DNA of 64,000 nt from Agaribacter marinus (GTDB lineage: Bacteria > Pseudomonadota > Gammaproteobacteria > Enterobacterales > Alteromonadaceae): the NCBI RefSeq assembly GCF_030160655.1, contig NZ_BSOT01000009.1, positions 124,001 to 188,000 of the forward strand. The letters are read 5' to 3'. The notes below the pieces were generated by a model. The model ran no database searches. It was not told the DNA's origin and saw nothing but the letters and a program-made list of their open reading frames with translations. The stretch's first letter is position 1. The number at the start of each line of letters is the position of its first letter. The position numbers and the translations under genes are program-made. Shown here piece after piece: positions 10,217-18,275 of the stretch.

Positions 10217-10868
10217 TTTTAATTGCGTCGCGTAATGCAGAGATACTTTGTTTATAATCTTTTGCGTTGAATATGGCTGAACCGGCGACAAATATTTCTG
10301 CACCAGCATCATATGCGCTTTTGATAGTACTTTCGTTGATGCCGCCGTCTACTTCAATGGCGACCGATAAACGCTTGTCTACAATGAGTTGTTTCAGACG
10401 TTTTATCTTGTCGACGGTTTCTCGGATAAATGTTTGACCACCAAAGCCTGGATTTACTGACATGATCAAAACATAATCTATTTTGTGTAACACTTCTTCG
10501 ATCACATAAAGAGGCGTGCCAGGGTTTAGTGCTAAACCCACTTTACATCCTTTGTCTTTTACCAAAGAAATACTTCTATCTAAGTGAATACTTGCGTCTG
10601 GGTGGAAGCTGATCATGCTTGCCCCAGCATCAGCAAATGCTTCTATCATGCTATCCACTGGTGTCACCATTAGGTGGACATCTATATTGGCACTAACGCC
10701 ATGCTTTCTTAACGCACTGCATATCATTGGGCCAAACGTTAAGTTAGGTACATAGTGATTATCCATTACGTCAAAATGGACAATATCAGCACCAGCCGCT
10801 AGCACGTCGTCGACCTCTTGGCCTAATTTGGCAAAATCTGCTGACAGAATGGAAGGGGCAATAAGCAT
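10212..10868 (-). CDS. rpe: Ribulose-phosphate 3-epimerase
   Basis: Rpe interconverts ribulose 5-phosphate and xylulose 5-phosphate in the pentose phosphate pathway. The protein is a TIM barrel with IAPSILSADFAKLG at the N-terminus, the metal-site HFDVMDNHYVPN, VHLMV, MSVNPGFGGQ and EVDGGI. The open frame extends seven codons up to a GTG at 10889. I chose the ATG at 10868 because AAGG lies 8 bases before it and the family normally begins M-x-IAPSIL, giving 218 residues. It is the first gene of a minus-strand operon with trpS, and its upstream region is shared with the divergent porin gene. Confidence 0.95.
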   Translation of the reverse strand: MLIAPSILSADFAKLGQEVDDVLAAGADIVHFDVMDNHYVPNLTFGPMICSALRKHGVSANIDVHLMVTPVDSMIEAFADAGASMISFHPDASIHLDRSISLVKDKGCKVGLALNPGTPLYVIEEVLHKIDYVLIMSVNPGFGGQTFIRETVDKIKRLKQLIVDKRLSVAIEVDGGINESTIKSAYDAGAEIFVAGSAIFNAKDYKQSISALRDAIKK

Positions 10869-10956
10869 GCTAATAACCTTATATGGCACAAAAGACGAAG
10901 TTTATCGAATATACGCTAGAGACTAAAGTGTTTGTTACGCTCTATTTTTGTGAGTG

Positions 10957-11005
10957 TGCACCAAAATAGATCTAGCTGAAGATGAATTTGCACCAAAATG
11001 GGTTT
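10957..11005 (+). promoter_or_regulatory. Two NtrC-like enhancer sites upstream of the TorF porin gene
   Basis: TGCACCAAAAT occurs at 10957-10967 and 10989-10999, followed by AG and GGG respectively. Enterobacterial NtrC sites follow TGCACYAAAATGGTGCA, so the left half and centre match well and the right half is degenerate. The two copies are exactly 32 bp apart, three helical turns. Measured from the start predicted for the sigma-54 promoter downstream they are centred near -108 and -140, the spacing known for the NtrC sites of E. coli glnAp2. Confidence 0.65.
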
Positions 11006-11077
11006 TGTTTGTTTTTAGTTGACACCCAAAAAAATACAAAGTTTAATTAAAACAAATGGTTAGATGTGCAATGTAAA

Positions 11078-11093
11078 TGGCACCGTGTTTGCT
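11078..11093 (+). promoter_or_regulatory. Sigma-54 (RpoN) promoter of the TorF porin gene
   Basis: TGGCAC (11078-11083), five bases, then TTGCT (11089-11093) is an exact match to the RpoN consensus TGGCAC-N5-TTGCW. The predicted start is near 11104, about 60 bases before the ATG. No comparable sigma-70 promoter is obvious, although a TATAAA lies at 11108-11113. Confidence 0.82.
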
Positions 11094-11165
11094 TTAATCG
11101 CCCTAGCTATAAAATAATAATAATAACGGCAGATTTACAAATTTCTAATAAATCGGAGAACACAC

Positions 11166-11831
11166 ATGAAAAAATTTACAAAATTGACATTGGTAGCTGC
11201 TGCTCTTTCTAGTTCATTATTCGTAAGTCAGTCAGCGCTTGCTGAAGTTAGTGCGAATATTGGCGCAACTTCAAACTACTTATGGCGTGGTGTAAGCCAA
11301 AGTAGTGATTCTGCTTCAGTTTCTGGTGGTTTAGATTTCGCTGCAGACAGTGGTTTTTATGCCGGTACTTGGGTTGGCTCATTAGGCGACGGGAACGGCG
11401 CAGAAACAGATTTTTATCTTGGTTTCGGTGGTGAATCAGGTAGCTTCTCATATGATGTTGGTTATATCTACTACGCTTACACTGATTTGGATGATAGTGA
11501 TTTCGGCGAAGTATATTTCAATGGTGCAGTGGGTAACTTTGGTTTTGGTGTTGCTTATACTGTAAATAGTCAAGTGGAAGGCGTATCGGCATTTGACAGC
11601 GGTGACATCTATGCAAACATTAGCTACGGCGGTATCGATTTAGGCAATGATTTTGAACTGGGTTTCACAGTAGGTACTTATGCTTTTGACGCTGATGGCG
11701 ATTTCGATTACAGCCATGTACAAGCTGACATAGCGAAAGGTGATTTCGCGTTTTCTATTTCTAAGGCTGAAGACGAAGGTATTGCTGACGGCGACCTTAA
11801 ATTTGTTGCTAGCTGGTCTACAAGTTTCTAA
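11166..11831 (+). CDS. TorF family putative outer-membrane porin
   Basis: A 221-residue exported protein with a Sec signal peptide (MKKFTKLTLVAAALSS..., cleavage after SALA, about residue 26) and a mature part made of alternating short beta strands rich in Gly, Asp and aromatic residues. The mature N-terminus VSANIGATSNYLWRGVSQSSD is the hallmark of the TorF/Gcw_chp family of putative porins, and the chain ends in Phe as outer-membrane barrels do. Substrate is unknown for the family. The upstream sigma-54 promoter and paired NtrC-like sites suggest induction under nitrogen limitation, so a nitrogenous solute is a reasonable guess. A terminator follows directly, so the gene is monocistronic. 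Confidence 0.85.
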   Translation: MKKFTKLTLVAAALSSSLFVSQSALAEVSANIGATSNYLWRGVSQSSDSASVSGGLDFAADSGFYAGTWVGSLGDGNGAETDFYLGFGGESGSFSYDVGYIYYAYTDLDDSDFGEVYFNGAVGNFGFGVAYTVNSQVEGVSAFDSGDIYANISYGGIDLGNDFELGFTVGTYAFDADGDFDYSHVQADIAKGDFAFSISKAEDEGIADGDLKFVASWSTSF

Positions 11832-11853
11832 AACAGTCTAAATAATTTACTTT

Positions 11854-11888
11854 AAAAACCCAGGATTTCTTTAAATCTTGGGTTTTTT
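11854..11888 (+). terminator. Intrinsic terminator of the TorF porin gene
   Basis: AAAAACCCAGGATTT and AAATCTTGGGTTTTT pair over 15 bp with one G-U wobble and a 4-base loop, followed by a T run. Confidence 0.88.
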
Positions 11889-11999
11889 GTATTTGCAGGC
11901 TATATTTTTTATGGAGAAAAGAAAGTAATTGCGAAATCAGTAGTCGCGTTTTTTGTCAAAAGCGAGTAAACTTTAACCAGCTTTACAGGAGACAAAGCG

Positions 12000-12296
12000 A
12001 TGACGTCACGGAAATATTCTTTAAAAAGGTTGTTTTCAACCATGTTGCTTACTTCGGCAGCAATGGTTTTGGTCGTCAATACCTTGTTGGCAAGTACCGA
12101 CCAACATTGTAAAAATTATACTTCACTTGATTCTGTGCCGGAAGTTTTCAGTGCACAAGCTAATGTTTCTACGATTGATTTATCCAGATGTCGGAAAGAT
12201 TCACATCATGTTACTTGGGTGTCTTGGTTATTCGGTAAACCTGAAAGTATGCAGTTTCACTATTTGGAACTTCTCGAACTTTTGAATAGAAAATAA
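12000..12296 (+). CDS. Small membrane-anchored or exported protein, unknown
   Basis: I do not recognise this 98-residue protein. It has a basic N-terminus (MTSRKYSLKR) followed by a hydrophobic stretch (about 14-31), fitting a signal anchor or uncleaved signal peptide. The remaining about 65 residues, presumably periplasmic, contain two Cys (in HCKNY and SRCRKD) that could form a disulfide, and a WVSWLFG segment. Translation is well supported by AGGAG 8 bases before the ATG. It is 11 bases ahead of a DUF2970 gene and probably cotranscribed with it. Confidence 0.6.
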   Translation: MTSRKYSLKRLFSTMLLTSAAMVLVVNTLLASTDQHCKNYTSLDSVPEVFSAQANVSTIDLSRCRKDSHHVTWVSWLFGKPESMQFHYLELLELLNRK

Positions 12297-12307
12297 GTTC
12301 AATTATT

Positions 12308-12499
12308 GTGAAAGCCATAAAACAAGTATGGGAGTTAGCTCTGAGTGTTTTGGCTGGGTTTTTTGGTGTGCAAAGCGCCAAGAATTATAAAAAAGACTTC
12401 TCTGAATATGACTCCATTTTCCCCTTTATTGTCATGGGCTTGTTAATGCTTGTTGGTTTTATATTCTTTGTTATAGCGTTAGTGCAATTGGCTTCGTAG
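12308..12499 (+). CDS. DUF2970 family small membrane protein
   Basis: This 63-residue protein fits the DUF2970 family: a WELALSVLAGFFGVQSAKNYKKDF N-terminal segment followed by one long transmembrane helix (about 39-60) ending near the C-terminus. Proteins of the family are small, abundant in Proteobacteria and of unknown function. The start codon is GTG with no clear Shine-Dalgarno sequence, so translation probably depends on coupling to the gene 11 bases upstream. Confidence 0.72.
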   Translation: MKAIKQVWELALSVLAGFFGVQSAKNYKKDFSEYDSIFPFIVMGLLMLVGFIFFVIALVQLAS

Positions 12500-12515
12500 T
12501 AATACCTTGTTCGGG

Positions 12516-14903
12516 TTACTTATCTAAAAACAATACCAATTCTTCATGTTCAACAGGTCTGCAAATTAAATAGCCTTGGATATAGTCGCAACCTAAACTT
12601 TTTAATTGTGCAAAATGAGCTTCTGTCTCAGCACCTTCGGCAACTATTGGTACCGAAAGCCCATGCAGCATCTGTGTTAAGGAACCTACGATTCTTTGTT
12701 GCGTTTCGTCCTTATCGATATTATTTAACAATGATCTGTCTAACTTAACCGTGTCGTAAGGAAACGCCGTGAGATATGACAATGATGAATATCCTGCACC
12801 AAAATCGTCGATGGCGATTCTAAACCCAAGTTCTTTCGCTCGTTGGACCCATTGCTTCGCCTGTCTGAAATTGGAAATTAAGGAAGTTTCGGTGATTTCT
12901 AGTTCTATTCTATATGGCTCAATATCGAAAGAAGCCAACTTACTATCTAAAATAAGTAAAGCGGTATCGTTGACCAACTGAGACGTACTTAGATTAATAG
13001 ACACAACGACATTGTCTAAACCAATCCCATCTAAGTATCGAATCTCGCCGATAACATTATCCACTATCCACTCGAATAATGTATTCATGTTTTCGCTTTC
13101 TTCGAGAACATCAATAAATACCGGGGGTGGAATAAAACCTAGTTCAGGGTGATTCCAGCGACACAATGCCTCAAGTTTAACCACAGCTCTATTTTTGCTA
13201 CTAACAATTGGCTGGAATACCACATAGAGTTGGGCGTCTGCTAAAGATGCAACGAAATCGTTTTTGATCGTAAATCTACGTTGTGCATTTTCACGCATCG
13301 ACTCGTCGAAAAATTTGAAGCGGTTTTTACCTTCTTCTTTTGCTTGATACATTGCGATATCTGCATACCTGAGTAAGGTATCTGGCTCAATCTCTACCGC
13401 TTTTTGCTTAGCAATGCCGATACTTGCGCTAATTGATATGCTTGTATCGTATACGTGAAAGGGTGCTGAAAATAAATCTACAACAGCATCGGCCATTTTA
13501 AGTAAGGCTTCACCATCACTGTAGTTTGTGTAACAAATGACAAATTCGTCACCACCAATTCGATATACGCGAATAAATTTATTGATGACGCCTTTGAGTC
13601 GATAACCGATTTTTTTCAGCATAATATCCCCGGCTTCATGGCCAAGGTTATCGTTGACTGGTTTAAATCCATCGAGATCCAAAAAGAAGATGGCAACATT
13701 TTTGATATGATCTTCTTGGTTCATTTTTGCTAAGTCTTCAACCAATACATTCCGAGTAAATAACCCCGTAATACTGTCGATTGTTGCCTGTCGCACCAGG
13801 CGCTTTTGAGAATTACTTAATTCTTGTTCGTAGGTTTCCAGTACGTCAATTGCATATCTAAACTCTTCTTCTAAGTCATCTAGTTCATCGGGGAAAATTG
13901 GATGTCGCGCATTACCAAGTCGATAACGTGCAATGTTATATTCTTTTGAGCCTATCAATTTTATCGCCCGTTTGAGCTGATTGATTTTTGATATTGGAAT
14001 AATGGAAAACAGCATCAAGAAGAGCAATACACCGAATGTTAAGGTCACAAATGTGACGATGACTTGTTGTTTTTGTTCTCTTTGCTGAGACATCATTGAT
14101 GAAATGTCTCGAATAAACATGAGTCTTAAATTTTTACCTAACTGATCAAAATTAGCAAACCAAACAAAATAATCTTTTTGCCTCAAGGTCACATGAAGTC
14201 CTTTGGATTCTAAGGCATTTATTTGTTCATCAGTTAATGTAACATCAAACAAGTCTCTGTTTTCAGTGAAACCCGTCATAAACTCAGGAGTATAGCGGCT
14301 AAGTGTGTCGTCTGCTTGATTCGGTTGTGCTTCAGGTTTAATAACGGCGATATCACTATCAATCACGGTTTTAAGTAGATAAATTGGCCTTGATATATCT
14401 GATAAAATTGAGAGTGACCAATTGTTACCATTCACTGCAATTGGTACCGCAGTAGCAAGTTCACAAACATCGTGACAAATTATGTGTTTTTGAGGTTGTA
14501 GAGTAGTTTCGGCTTGTTCTTTTAGAGGCTGCATTTTCTCAAATGGAAATTTACCAAAACTGTAGTTAACGTCTTCTTTTGAAAATGACATTGAAGAAAA
14601 ATAAAAACTTAACAGGACGCGAGGCCATGTATCTTTAAGAAACTCGTTTACTTCTTCTGGTGTTTTAGTTTTTACCTGCCCGAGCTGGACAATCTCTTCG
14701 GTTATCAACTCTTGAGCGTCTAAACGATTATTAAATAGTATTTTTGATGAGCGCAGGTGATTTTCTTTAATCGCCAGCATATTTTTGTCGAGCGTACGTT
14801 TTTGTTGAATACTGACAAACGTATATGATGCAGCGAGTGAAATGATCGCAACGATCACCACTAATAAAAGCATTTTAGATAATAAGCCACGCATCATATT
14901 CAT
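12516..14903 (-). CDS. Membrane GGDEF-EAL cyclic-di-GMP protein with periplasmic sensor
   Basis: This 795-residue protein has a transmembrane helix (about 8-28), a periplasmic region of about 250 residues, a second helix (about 283-305), then GGDEF and EAL domains. The cyclase signature GGDEF is intact (about residues 449-453), with no RxxD inhibitory site before it. The EAL domain keeps KLEALCRW (about 577), SINLS, EITETS, IDDFGAGYSS and the AEGAE and QGY motifs expected of an active phosphodiesterase. The periplasmic part carries a CHDVC cysteine pair of possible redox or ligand use. The start region is duplicated 40 bp upstream, creating an overlapping short frame that may affect translation. 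Whether cyclase or phosphodiesterase dominates cannot be told from sequence. Confidence 0.9.
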   Translation of the reverse strand: MNMMRGLLSKMLLLVVIVAIISLAASYTFVSIQQKRTLDKNMLAIKENHLRSSKILFNNRLDAQELITEEIVQLGQVKTKTPEEVNEFLKDTWPRVLLSFYFSSMSFSKEDVNYSFGKFPFEKMQPLKEQAETTLQPQKHIICHDVCELATAVPIAVNGNNWSLSILSDISRPIYLLKTVIDSDIAVIKPEAQPNQADDTLSRYTPEFMTGFTENRDLFDVTLTDEQINALESKGLHVTLRQKDYFVWFANFDQLGKNLRLMFIRDISSMMSQQREQKQQVIVTFVTLTFGVLLFLMLFSIIPISKINQLKRAIKLIGSKEYNIARYRLGNARHPIFPDELDDLEEEFRYAIDVLETYEQELSNSQKRLVRQATIDSITGLFTRNVLVEDLAKMNQEDHIKNVAIFFLDLDGFKPVNDNLGHEAGDIMLKKIGYRLKGVINKFIRVYRIGGDEFVICYTNYSDGEALLKMADAVVDLFSAPFHVYDTSISISASIGIAKQKAVEIEPDTLLRYADIAMYQAKEEGKNRFKFFDESMRENAQRRFTIKNDFVASLADAQLYVVFQPIVSSKNRAVVKLEALCRWNHPELGFIPPPVFIDVLEESENMNTLFEWIVDNVIGEIRYLDGIGLDNVVVSINLSTSQLVNDTALLILDSKLASFDIEPYRIELEITETSLISNFRQAKQWVQRAKELGFRIAIDDFGAGYSSLSYLTAFPYDTVKLDRSLLNNIDKDETQQRIVGSLTQMLHGLSVPIVAEGAETEAHFAQLKSLGCDYIQGYLICRPVEHEELVLFLDK

Positions 14904-14949
14904 CGAGTAAATTGCACCTTTCCTTTCTAGTCATCATATTCATCGAGTA
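14892..14949. repeat. 18-bp direct repeat duplicating the start region of the GGDEF-EAL gene
   Basis: CATCATATTCATCGAGTA occurs at 14892-14909 and 14932-14949. On the minus strand each copy reads ...TCGATGAATATGATG, so the start codon and its context are duplicated 40 bp upstream in another frame. Confidence 0.85.
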
Positions 14950-15216
14950 TCCATGTCTTAAAACGCCTCGATATTTATCAACATTTAGCGTGTGATCAAT
15001 TTATCACATAGCGTGGTGTGCCTAGCCCCGTCGTTGGTAATACTTACTAGGCAATTTGTTATAAATACATCTACATTGTTCTGTTAGACTTATCGACCGC
15101 TATACAATTGTTTTTAGGTGATTATTGCCAAAAGTATGGGCAATGATTAATGTTGAGCCCGAAATTTCACGCCATTTGGAAATGAGGAACATGTATATTA
15201 TAGCGCGACTTAAAAT
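14910..15216. other. Intergenic region upstream of the GGDEF-EAL gene, no gene seen
   Basis: No open frame of note. It contains a perfect palindrome TGTGAT-N6-ATCACA at 14991-15008, which could be a dimeric regulator's operator, and a shorter ATTGCC/GGCAAT inverted repeat around 15124-15150. The methyltransferase gene ends at its right edge. I could not place a convincing promoter. Confidence 0.4.
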
Positions 15217-15789
15217 TTATTTCGTGGGTGTCATTACAAACCCGTGTTTCGCAAAGACTTTCTTGAAACGCGGCCTTTTTTCGCCAAAGTAGAAAAACGC
15301 TTGTCCTCTAGTATTTCCAGACACGTTTTTTCTGTCAGCATTCCAAAAGCTAATACGATGATTGGTAAAACATATTGCGTTGCAGCAAGCAACCAGCGCG
15401 CTAAACCATTTTGTATCTGTTGCGTTATTTGCCAGCACGATGCCTTCGACAAAACTCCCCGCCTGGTATTGCTCAATGAATCTATTGACCGAATGACCAC
15501 ATAGACCCGCTGAGTAGGGAGGATTCATAAACACCTTCATGTTTTCTGTTACCTTCCAGTCGTTTTCAAACGCGCTATTTTCTTTTGTGAAAATATTTGC
15601 AGCGCCAACGATTTCATTGGCTGTTTCTGAAGAAAACGGGTCTAAGTCAATTGTGCCCAATACATCTTTTACTGACGCTAGGTATTCCGGGGGGGTAAAC
15701 CACGAATCTGAGTCGCGTTTTTTAGCGCTAGCACTACCCGGCAGAGCACCGATGTATGCGAGCTTGTTAGTATTGGCTTTAGAATTCAA
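15217..15789 (-). CDS. Phage-type DNA N6-adenine methyltransferase
   Basis: The 190-residue protein matches the phage Dam family (PF05869 type) of S-adenosylmethionine-dependent adenine-N6 methyltransferases. Recognisable are WFTPPEYL near the N-terminus, TIDLDPFSS, the catalytic NPPY at 89-92 (FMNPPYSAG) and a FFYFG block near the C-terminus. It stands alone with no restriction endonuclease beside it, so it is an orphan enzyme; its recognition site cannot be read from sequence. Its place, between damX and rpe on the minus strand, is where enterobacteria and vibrios carry the chromosomal dam gene. It may be a substitute or a coincidental insertion of phage origin. It starts with ATG, and no other phage gene is visible nearby. 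Confidence 0.85.
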   Translation of the reverse strand: MNSKANTNKLAYIGALPGSASAKKRDSDSWFTPPEYLASVKDVLGTIDLDPFSSETANEIVGAANIFTKENSAFENDWKVTENMKVFMNPPYSAGLCGHSVNRFIEQYQAGSFVEGIVLANNATDTKWFSALVACCNAICFTNHRISFWNADRKNVSGNTRGQAFFYFGEKRPRFKKVFAKHGFVMTPTK

Positions 15790-16048
15790 AATTCACTCTT
15801 TAATACAAAAGGCGTATAGCTTAATGTCACATTTATTGTTTATTTGGATATAAGTTCGAGAGTATATAGTTTCGGCTACTAGATTTGTACATCATATCTA
15901 TAAATACAGGGCATGTTTTATATTTTAGTCGTGGTTTTTTGGCAGATGAGCCTTGCTAACGCATCTATGCTTTTTTGCTTAACTTTTTGTTATATTACGC
16001 GATACAAACTATGAGTGAGCTGAAAGGCTAAAACCAACAGGTGCCAAC

Positions 16049-18268
16049 ATTAAAAGTTTCGCGAGCGAAGAATCCGCTATTTCTCAGTTTTTTATTAACG
16101 CCCGACAGTCGGGGCTGTTATCCATTGTTAATTTTACCAGTTTTATTTATATCTTTGTATTGGGTCTTACATTTAAAGATTTGTATGCGTTCATGCCTGC
16201 ATGGGTGGTTGTCATTCAAGCGGTGGGTGTTTCGATTATTCTTTGTAACGTGTATGTATACCACAAAACAAAGAACACATCCGTTGCCGCGGGTATCATG
16301 TTGTTTTGTATGTTCTCCATTCATATGGCGAACGTTACATTTGCCGGTGGTATTGATACGGTTCATTACGCATGGATTTTTATTTTTCCAGTGTTGGCCG
16401 GTGGCACGATGGAATGGCGTGGACAAATATTTTTCTGGGCAATAAGTGTTGTTGGCACTGTGTATTATTATGTTTGGCCGGAACAGATGGAAGTGCTTCC
16501 TTATGAAGGAGACATGTTCTATACCGTGGCGACACGGCTAATGTGTATTACGATATTTAGCTTAATCATGTTGACCTATTATTTTACGCTTCGCGAAAAA
16601 ATACAGCATATTCAAAAGGCACTTAAGCTTGCCAATTTTGAAAGTGATATGTTTGCCGGTGTATTTAACTCAAACGCTCAAAGCGTGCTATTAGTTGACA
16701 CTAACGGCATTATTCAGCGCGCCAATAAAACAGCACATCAGACCTTTGGCTTTGGTGAAAATGCGTTATTAGGCAGTGAAGTTAGTCACATTTGCATGGG
16801 TAGCGGTGATGTGTTTGATCACCGTTTACCGAGTTTTGATGGTCAAGAAGTACAAATAACCACCAAAAGGCATCACACACTTTGGATTGAATATTCCTCA
16901 ATGCATGTAATCGATGAGAACGAGCGGCGCCATACCTTGTTCACGATAGAAGATATTACAGAGCGTAAACGTTTTGAGTCAGAGCTTTCGCATCTTGCAC
17001 ATTATGACCATTTGACAAAGATTCCCAACCGTTTGATGGTGCACGAGCAGCTACGCAGTTTAATTTCGAATAATGCTGACGGTACATTTGCAGTTATATT
17101 CATCGATTTAGATAAATTTAAAGACATCAACGATATGCGAGGGCATGAAGCTGGAGACGCAGTATTACTTGAGGTCGCCAATAGACTACAAAGTAACATA
17201 CGTGCAGGGGATTTTATTGGTCGTTTTGGCGGCGATGAATTTATTTTACTTAGCAAAACGAATACTTCTTCAAACGAAATAATTGATCTAGTCAAGCGTC
17301 TCCAAAATCTCCTTAGCCTGCCTATTTTTTATGAGTCTACTGAAAACAGAGTCGGGTCGAGTGTCGGTATTGCCCAGTATCCTATTGATGGTAACCAACC
17401 AAATGACCTCATTCGTAAAGCAGATGCGGCAATGTATCAAACGAAACAGAATGATAAAGGCGGGTATTCTTTCTACAACCTAGATTATGATAAAAATTTA
17501 CAACGTCAATTGGCACTCAATACAGCGCTAAATTCAGTGATTGAAAACGGCGAACTATCATTGGTGTTTCAGCCAGTTTTTGACAATCAAAAAGCCATAC
17601 TAGGTGCTGAAGCATTACTGCGCTGGCAACACCCAGAGTATGGCATGGTTAGCCCTGATGAGTTTATTCCCATTTGTGAGGACAATGGACAAATTTTAGA
17701 CATCGGGCTTTGGGTATTGGACACTGCGTGCGAGGTACTTAAATCCTGGCAAGACTTGGGTTTTACTCATCTCTCTATGTCCGTTAACATTTCAAACAAG
17801 CAATTTTTAGGGACCAATTTAGTTGAAGATATTCGTAGGTTGCTAAATAAATATGCGCTTTCTGGTGAAAGTTTGGTACTTGAAATTACAGAAAGAGTCA
17901 TTGCTGAAGATCTTAATTTAGTCCGGAAAAACCTTGAGCTATTAAAAGAAATGGGTATTACGGCAGCAGTGGATGACTTTGGCGTTGCCTATTCAAGTTT
18001 GAGTTACTTACAACAAGTCGACGTTGACATATTGAAAATTGACAGAAGTTTTGTTGCTAACATTGATAGTGATGAAGATGCGTTAAACCTCTGCAAAGCG
18101 ATTTTATCTATGGCAAAAAGTCTAAAATTGGAAGTGACTGCTGAAGGGATTGAAAACGAAGCGCATTTTCTTACATTGACTGAGGTTGAGGTAGATAAGT
18201 ATCAAGGTTTCCATTTATCTAAACCTATTTCTGCACAGGCGTTTTATCGTTTATTGAATAACAACTAA
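16049..18268 (+). CDS. Membrane PAS-GGDEF-EAL cyclic-di-GMP protein, unusual start
   Basis: From the proposed start the protein has 739 residues: six transmembrane helices, a PAS domain, GGDEF (RFGGDEF, preceded by an RxxD inhibitory site, RAGD) and EAL (GAEALLRW, with ITERV, VDDFGVAYSS and AEGIE kept). The first ordinary start in frame is TTG at 16160, but that cuts through a clear hydrophobic helix and leaves five helices. The frame is open to a TGA at 16016 and contains no ATG, GTG or TTG upstream of 16160. I place the start at ATT 16049 because AGG lies 7 bases before it and the count becomes six helices, which puts the PAS and GGDEF domains in the cytoplasm. A frameshift from ATG 16011 is the main alternative. 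Stop and domains are certain, the start is not. Confidence 0.85.
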   Translation: MKSFASEESAISQFFINARQSGLLSIVNFTSFIYIFVLGLTFKDLYAFMPAWVVVIQAVGVSIILCNVYVYHKTKNTSVAAGIMLFCMFSIHMANVTFAGGIDTVHYAWIFIFPVLAGGTMEWRGQIFFWAISVVGTVYYYVWPEQMEVLPYEGDMFYTVATRLMCITIFSLIMLTYYFTLREKIQHIQKALKLANFESDMFAGVFNSNAQSVLLVDTNGIIQRANKTAHQTFGFGENALLGSEVSHICMGSGDVFDHRLPSFDGQEVQITTKRHHTLWIEYSSMHVIDENERRHTLFTIEDITERKRFESELSHLAHYDHLTKIPNRLMVHEQLRSLISNNADGTFAVIFIDLDKFKDINDMRGHEAGDAVLLEVANRLQSNIRAGDFIGRFGGDEFILLSKTNTSSNEIIDLVKRLQNLLSLPIFYESTENRVGSSVGIAQYPIDGNQPNDLIRKADAAMYQTKQNDKGGYSFYNLDYDKNLQRQLALNTALNSVIENGELSLVFQPVFDNQKAILGAEALLRWQHPEYGMVSPDEFIPICEDNGQILDIGLWVLDTACEVLKSWQDLGFTHLSMSVNISNKQFLGTNLVEDIRRLLNKYALSGESLVLEITERVIAEDLNLVRKNLELLKEMGITAAVDDFGVAYSSLSYLQQVDVDILKIDRSFVANIDSDEDALNLCKAILSMAKSLKLEVTAEGIENEAHFLTLTEVEVDKYQGFHLSKPISAQAFYRLLNNN

Positions 18269-18275
18269 AAACCCG

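Noticed and set aside
14991-15008. CRP/Vfr binding site
   Set aside because: TGTGA and TCACA are 8 bases apart, not the 6 required.
16041-16445. 134-codon frame starting GTG at 16041, overlapping the PAS-GGDEF-EAL gene
   Set aside because: It lies in another frame of a gene whose transmembrane and PAS segments are clearly coding, and its product resembles nothing. The GTG is better read as part of the ribosome site for ATT 16049.
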